The position numbers were made by a program, and so were the translations under genes. Positions 61,697 to 64,000 of a stretch of DNA of 64,000 nt are shown here, piece after piece (the first letter of the stretch is position 1; each line of letters opens with the position of its first letter). The stretch is taken from assembly GCA_005776945.1 (NCBI GenBank), contig SXOB01000059.1:1-64000 (forward strand). The letters are read 5' to 3'. The notes beneath the pieces were generated by a model. The model had not been told where the DNA came from and did not search any database. It saw only the letters and a list, made by a program, of their open reading frames with translations. This DNA is from Pseudomonadota bacterium. GTDB lineage: Bacteria; Myxococcota_A; UBA796; GCA-2862545.

Positions 61697-62002
61697 CTAC
61701 CAGGAAGCTTTGTGCACGCCGGGAAGGTGGCCGGCCAGCGCGAGCTCGCGGAAGCTGATGCGGGACAGGCCGAACTTGCGGTAGACGGCGCGCGGGCGGC
61801 CGGTCACGACGCAGCGGGTGACGAGGCGAACGGGCGACGCGTTGCGAGGAAGGGCGGCCAGCTTGGCGCGGGCATCCATGCGCTGCTCGGCATTGAGCTT
61901 CGTGTCGACGGCGCGACGCTTGAGTTCTTCGCGCTTCGCGGCGAACTTCGCCACCAACTTCTCGCGCTTCTTCTGTCGTTGGATGGCGCTGGTCTTGGCC
62001 AT
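61697..62002 (-). CDS. rpsN: 30S ribosomal protein S14 (zinc-free, 101-aa type)
   Basis: 101 residues from ATG 62002, with GGAG 8 nt upstream. It has the S14 ending [39 protein letters not shown] and a basic N-terminus ([19 protein letters not shown]). It lacks the CxxC-x13-CxxC zinc knuckle, so it is the long, zinc-independent form. It stands alone, away from a ribosomal operon, and is convergent to the M32 gene with 3 nt between stops. Zinc-free paralogues kept apart can be zinc-regulated; no Zur-like site was recognised by eye. Confidence 0.95.
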   Translation of the reverse strand: MAKTSAIQRQKKREKLVAKFAAKREELKRRAVDTKLNAEQRMDARAKLAALPRNASPVRLVTRCVVTGRPRAVYRKFGLSRISFRELALAGHLPGVHKASW

Positions 62003-62092
62003 GGGGGCGTCTCCGGGCCCGGCGCGGGTATCGCGGGCGTCGGTCCTGTCAAGCGAAGGCGGGCGCGCGATAGTGCGGGGCGGGGAGGGGGG

Positions 62093-64000
62093 TTGAATCG
62101 GACATGGGCCGGTGTTGGCGTCGCCTTGGGGGGTATCGCGTTGCTCCTGGCCCTCGGACGACCCCAGCCCACGGGCGCTCCGGCGCCGTGTTTGAATCTG
62201 GCGGGCTCCGTGTCCGAGCGCCTTGGCGTGTGTGCGGGCCAACTTGTCCCGCCCGTTTGGTCCGAGGAATCCAAGCGCCTCCTGGCGTCGCTGGCCCAGG
62301 AGGGGCTCATCATGAATGCCGCCGGCGGTTCGCTCGAGGCGCACCTCACGCCGGACATGGCGCTGTGGAGCCTCGGCTTGGGGTCGGACGAAGAAGCCTT
62401 CGCGCGAGCCCTCCGCGACCGCGGGGTACACGCGATCGTCGTTTCGAGGGCGCTTCGTGGCGCGTTGGATCGCGACGCATCGGTATGGTCGCGGCTCGTA
62501 CAACACGACCACCTGGAGTGGTTCCAGCTTCGGCGGGTGACATCGGACGCGCACATCTACGTCGTGCGGGACACGATCGGCCGCATCCCGGATGGCACGG
62601 GTGACGCGTTGCTTCGTGGCTTGCGCGCACGCCTCGCCCGGACCACGGTGCCGGATTTGGAATGGTCGCCCGAGTCCCTTCGGCTCGTAGGGTCCATGCG
62701 GCTGCAGGGCGCGACGCTCGCAACGCGCCACGCTTCTGTGGACACGCAACAAGACGCAGACCTTGTCCTCGACGACCTCGCTGCGGCTCTGTCGCGCGAG
62801 TGGGACTGGCAGTTGGCGACGATGGGCTTCGGCGGGTTGGCCGAGCGACTCCCGGACATCCGCCTCGAGATTCACGTCTCGCTCGAGCGGGCCGCGGTGG
62901 AGCCTCGGGACCCTGCGTTTCTGTCCGACCTGTGGGAGATGGGCGTAGACGGGGTGATGTTGCGTGCACCGGTCGGCGAGAAAGACGAGCGATTCACCTA
63001 CCGGGTGGGCGCCGAGGCGATCCGCGAAGCGGAACACGAGGTGGATCTGTTCTTCGGCGCGGCCGCGACCGCATTCGATTGGCCCACCGTTCGGCCGTGG
63101 CTGGACCCGCGCAACCGGCTCGACGTTTGGCGGACCGACCACTTCATGGAGTCCAAGCCCGGCGGTGGCGCAGCGGTTCGGTTGGTCAGGGGCGCCCCCG
63201 AAGTGCCGCTGGCGGCCATCGACGCCGCGCACGTGCGGGAGATGCTTGTGCGCGGTGGCGAGTGGTGGCTGGCGAACCTCTTGGACGACGGCCGCTACGA
63301 GTACAAGTACTGGCCCGAGCAGAACCGTCGGAGCGAAGAGTACAACGAGGTCCGCCACATTCTTGGGCCGCGGGACCTCGTCGACACGTGGCGGTACCAG
63401 CCCGATGATCGGTACCTTGTGGGCGCCCGGCGGGGGATGGACTGGCTCGCGAAGCACACGGTGCGCTCGACGGATCCGGTGGACCCCCGGCTTCCGCATC
63501 CGCCTGAAGGAACGCGGTTGTTCCGGTACCCCCCGCTCGATCAGGGGACCCCCGAAAAGCCGTCCAATCAGAAACTCGGCACCGTCGCCGTCGCCCTTCT
63601 CGCCTGGATTCCCTACGCCGAGGCGACGGGCGACCGCAGCGAGGACGAGGCGATCCGCGAGATGGCGGCGTTCGTTCGCTCGATGATGGAGCCCAACGGG
63701 CGGTTCCGTCCGTACCTTGTGCCTGAGGGGCACAGCTACGAGGACGCCGACAACGACATCGTCCCCGGCGAGGCGGCGCTCGCCCTTGGCAAGGTCGCGG
63801 CCTACTTCGACGACCCGAGTTGGGTGTCGGGCTTCCCGGCCTTCCTCGACTACTACGAGCCTTGGTTCCGCGAACGGGCGGCACGCGCGCGCACCACCGG
63901 CCGATGGCCGCACGACACCTACGACGGAGCGGACCGCCTGGAACTCGTCCAATTCGGTCCGTGGGCGGTGATGGCGGCGGCCCAGTACCATGCGCTGACA
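62093..64000 (+). CDS. Large exported protein with alpha/alpha-toroid-like domain, 3'-truncated by window edge
   Basis: The frame is open from TTG 62093 (preceded by GGGAGGGG) to the window end, 636 codons, without a stop. The N-terminus has a membrane or signal segment ([19 protein letters not shown]). Residues 25-360 include [15 protein letters not shown] and [16 protein letters not shown], of unknown fold. From about 385 on the protein looks like a six-hairpin (alpha/alpha toroid) domain: [21 protein letters not shown], then repeated helices ([58 protein letters not shown]). Toroids of this kind are found in glycosidases, lyases and transglycosylase-like enzymes. Function and full length cannot be judged here. 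Confidence 0.8.
   Translation, partial: MNRTWAGVGVALGGIALLLALGRPQPTGAPAPCLNLAGSVSERLGVCAGQLVPPVWSEESKRLLASLAQEGLIMNAAGGSLEAHLTPDMALWSLGLGSDEEAFARALRDRGVHAIVVSRALRGALDRDASVWSRLVQHDHLEWFQLRRVTSDAHIYVVRDTIGRIPDGTGDALLRGLRARLARTTVPDLEWSPESLRLVGSMRLQGATLATRHASVDTQQDADLVLDDLAAALSREWDWQLATMGFGGLAERLPDIRLEIHVSLERAAVEPRDPAFLSDLWEMGVDGVMLRAPVGEKDERFTYRVGAEAIREAEHEVDLFFGAAATAFDWPTVRPWLDPRNRLDVWRTDHFMESKPGGGAAVRLVRGAPEVPLAAIDAAHVREMLVRGGEWWLANLLDDGRYEYKYWPEQNRRSEEYNEVRHILGPRDLVDTWRYQPDDRYLVGARRGMDWLAKHTVRSTDPVDPRLPHPPEGTRLFRYPPLDQGTPEKPSNQKLGTVAVALLAWIPYAEATGDRSEDEAIREMAAFVRSMMEPNGRFRPYLVPEGHSYEDADNDIVPGEAALALGKVAAYFDDPSWVSGFPAFLDYYEPWFRERAARARTTGRWPHDTYDGADRLELVQFGPWAVMAAAQYHALT

Noticed and set aside
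61697-63991. A 764-codon minus-strand frame ending in S14
   Set aside because: Only the last 101 codons (from ATG 62002, with a ribosome site) are S14; the rest is antisense to the exported protein and is compositionally unlike a real protein.

Overview
This is one contiguous stretch of a very GC-rich, gene-dense bacterial chromosome. The best guess is a delta-proteobacterial or Myxococcota-like organism. The reasons are a C-terminal sorting tail resembling MYXO-CTERM (gene at 43886-44845), a MopE-type metal-binding-motif lipoprotein, a large number of small orphan lipoproteins, an NtrC/FHA style of regulation and a tandem-fused 1872-residue UvrA. No rRNA, tRNA, CRISPR array, transposase or integrase is visible. 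Most genes sit in tightly coupled operons with 4-nt ATGA/GTGA overlaps. GTG and TTG starts are common.

Layout. 1-12.8 kb: end of dnaK, dnaJ, then a MoxR/Bat ('aerotolerance') cluster: MoxR ATPase, DUF58 protein, DUF4381-like membrane protein, BatA, BatB, then BatC-like TPR, BatD and BatE-like TPR-SH3 proteins, and a small lipoprotein. The Bat operon is split between batB and batC by about 2.1 kb of visibly less GC-rich DNA. That DNA holds the tail of a beta-helix surface protein and an FG-GAP lipoprotein gene with an in-frame TAA, so it looks like decaying acquired material. 12.8-17.8 kb (minus strand): PEGA-like protein, sensor histidine kinase, NtrC-type regulator and lipoprotein, one operon. 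17.8-20.7 kb: two SurA/parvulin-type periplasmic chaperones and pdxA. 20.7-28.6 kb (minus): glycine-rich protein, lipoprotein, HflX GTPase, two SPFH/flotillin-like proteins with an NfeD-like partner, DUF423 protein, GalU and an unknown protein.

28.7-35.1 kb: an FHA regulator whose AAA+ domain looks catalytically dead and which has two Fis-like helix-turn-helix ends; a MORN-type lipoprotein; a three-domain beta-oxidation protein (SDR, SCP2, MaoC hydratase); RNase HII; a GYF_2/SH3-like membrane protein. 35.1-40.7 kb: double UvrA. 40.8-49.8 kb: secreted and surface functions (lipoproteins, M1 aminopeptidase, CAP-domain protein, MopE-repeat lipoprotein, thioredoxin-like lipoprotein with calcium-type repeats), tyrS, and a TfoX-like gene interrupted by an in-frame TGA. 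50-52.5 kb (minus): a large STAND-like TPR protein with a degenerate P-loop. 52.6-57.2 kb: lipoprotein, second MoxR/DUF58/transglutaminase cluster and a SCO1-like copper protein. 57.4-64 kb: TonB/AgmX-like protein, an orphan gpV/VgrG-like spike, a DUF6864-like protein, thyX, an M32 carboxypeptidase, a zinc-free S14, and the start of a large exported protein that runs off the window.

The common theme is envelope biology: two MoxR systems, chaperones, flotillins and many lipoproteins, with regulatory proteins interspersed. No single complete new system is obvious. The most unusual items are the disrupted Bat operon, the pseudo-enhancer-binding FHA protein, the STAND-like TPR protein, the orphan spike and the two genes with in-frame stops.
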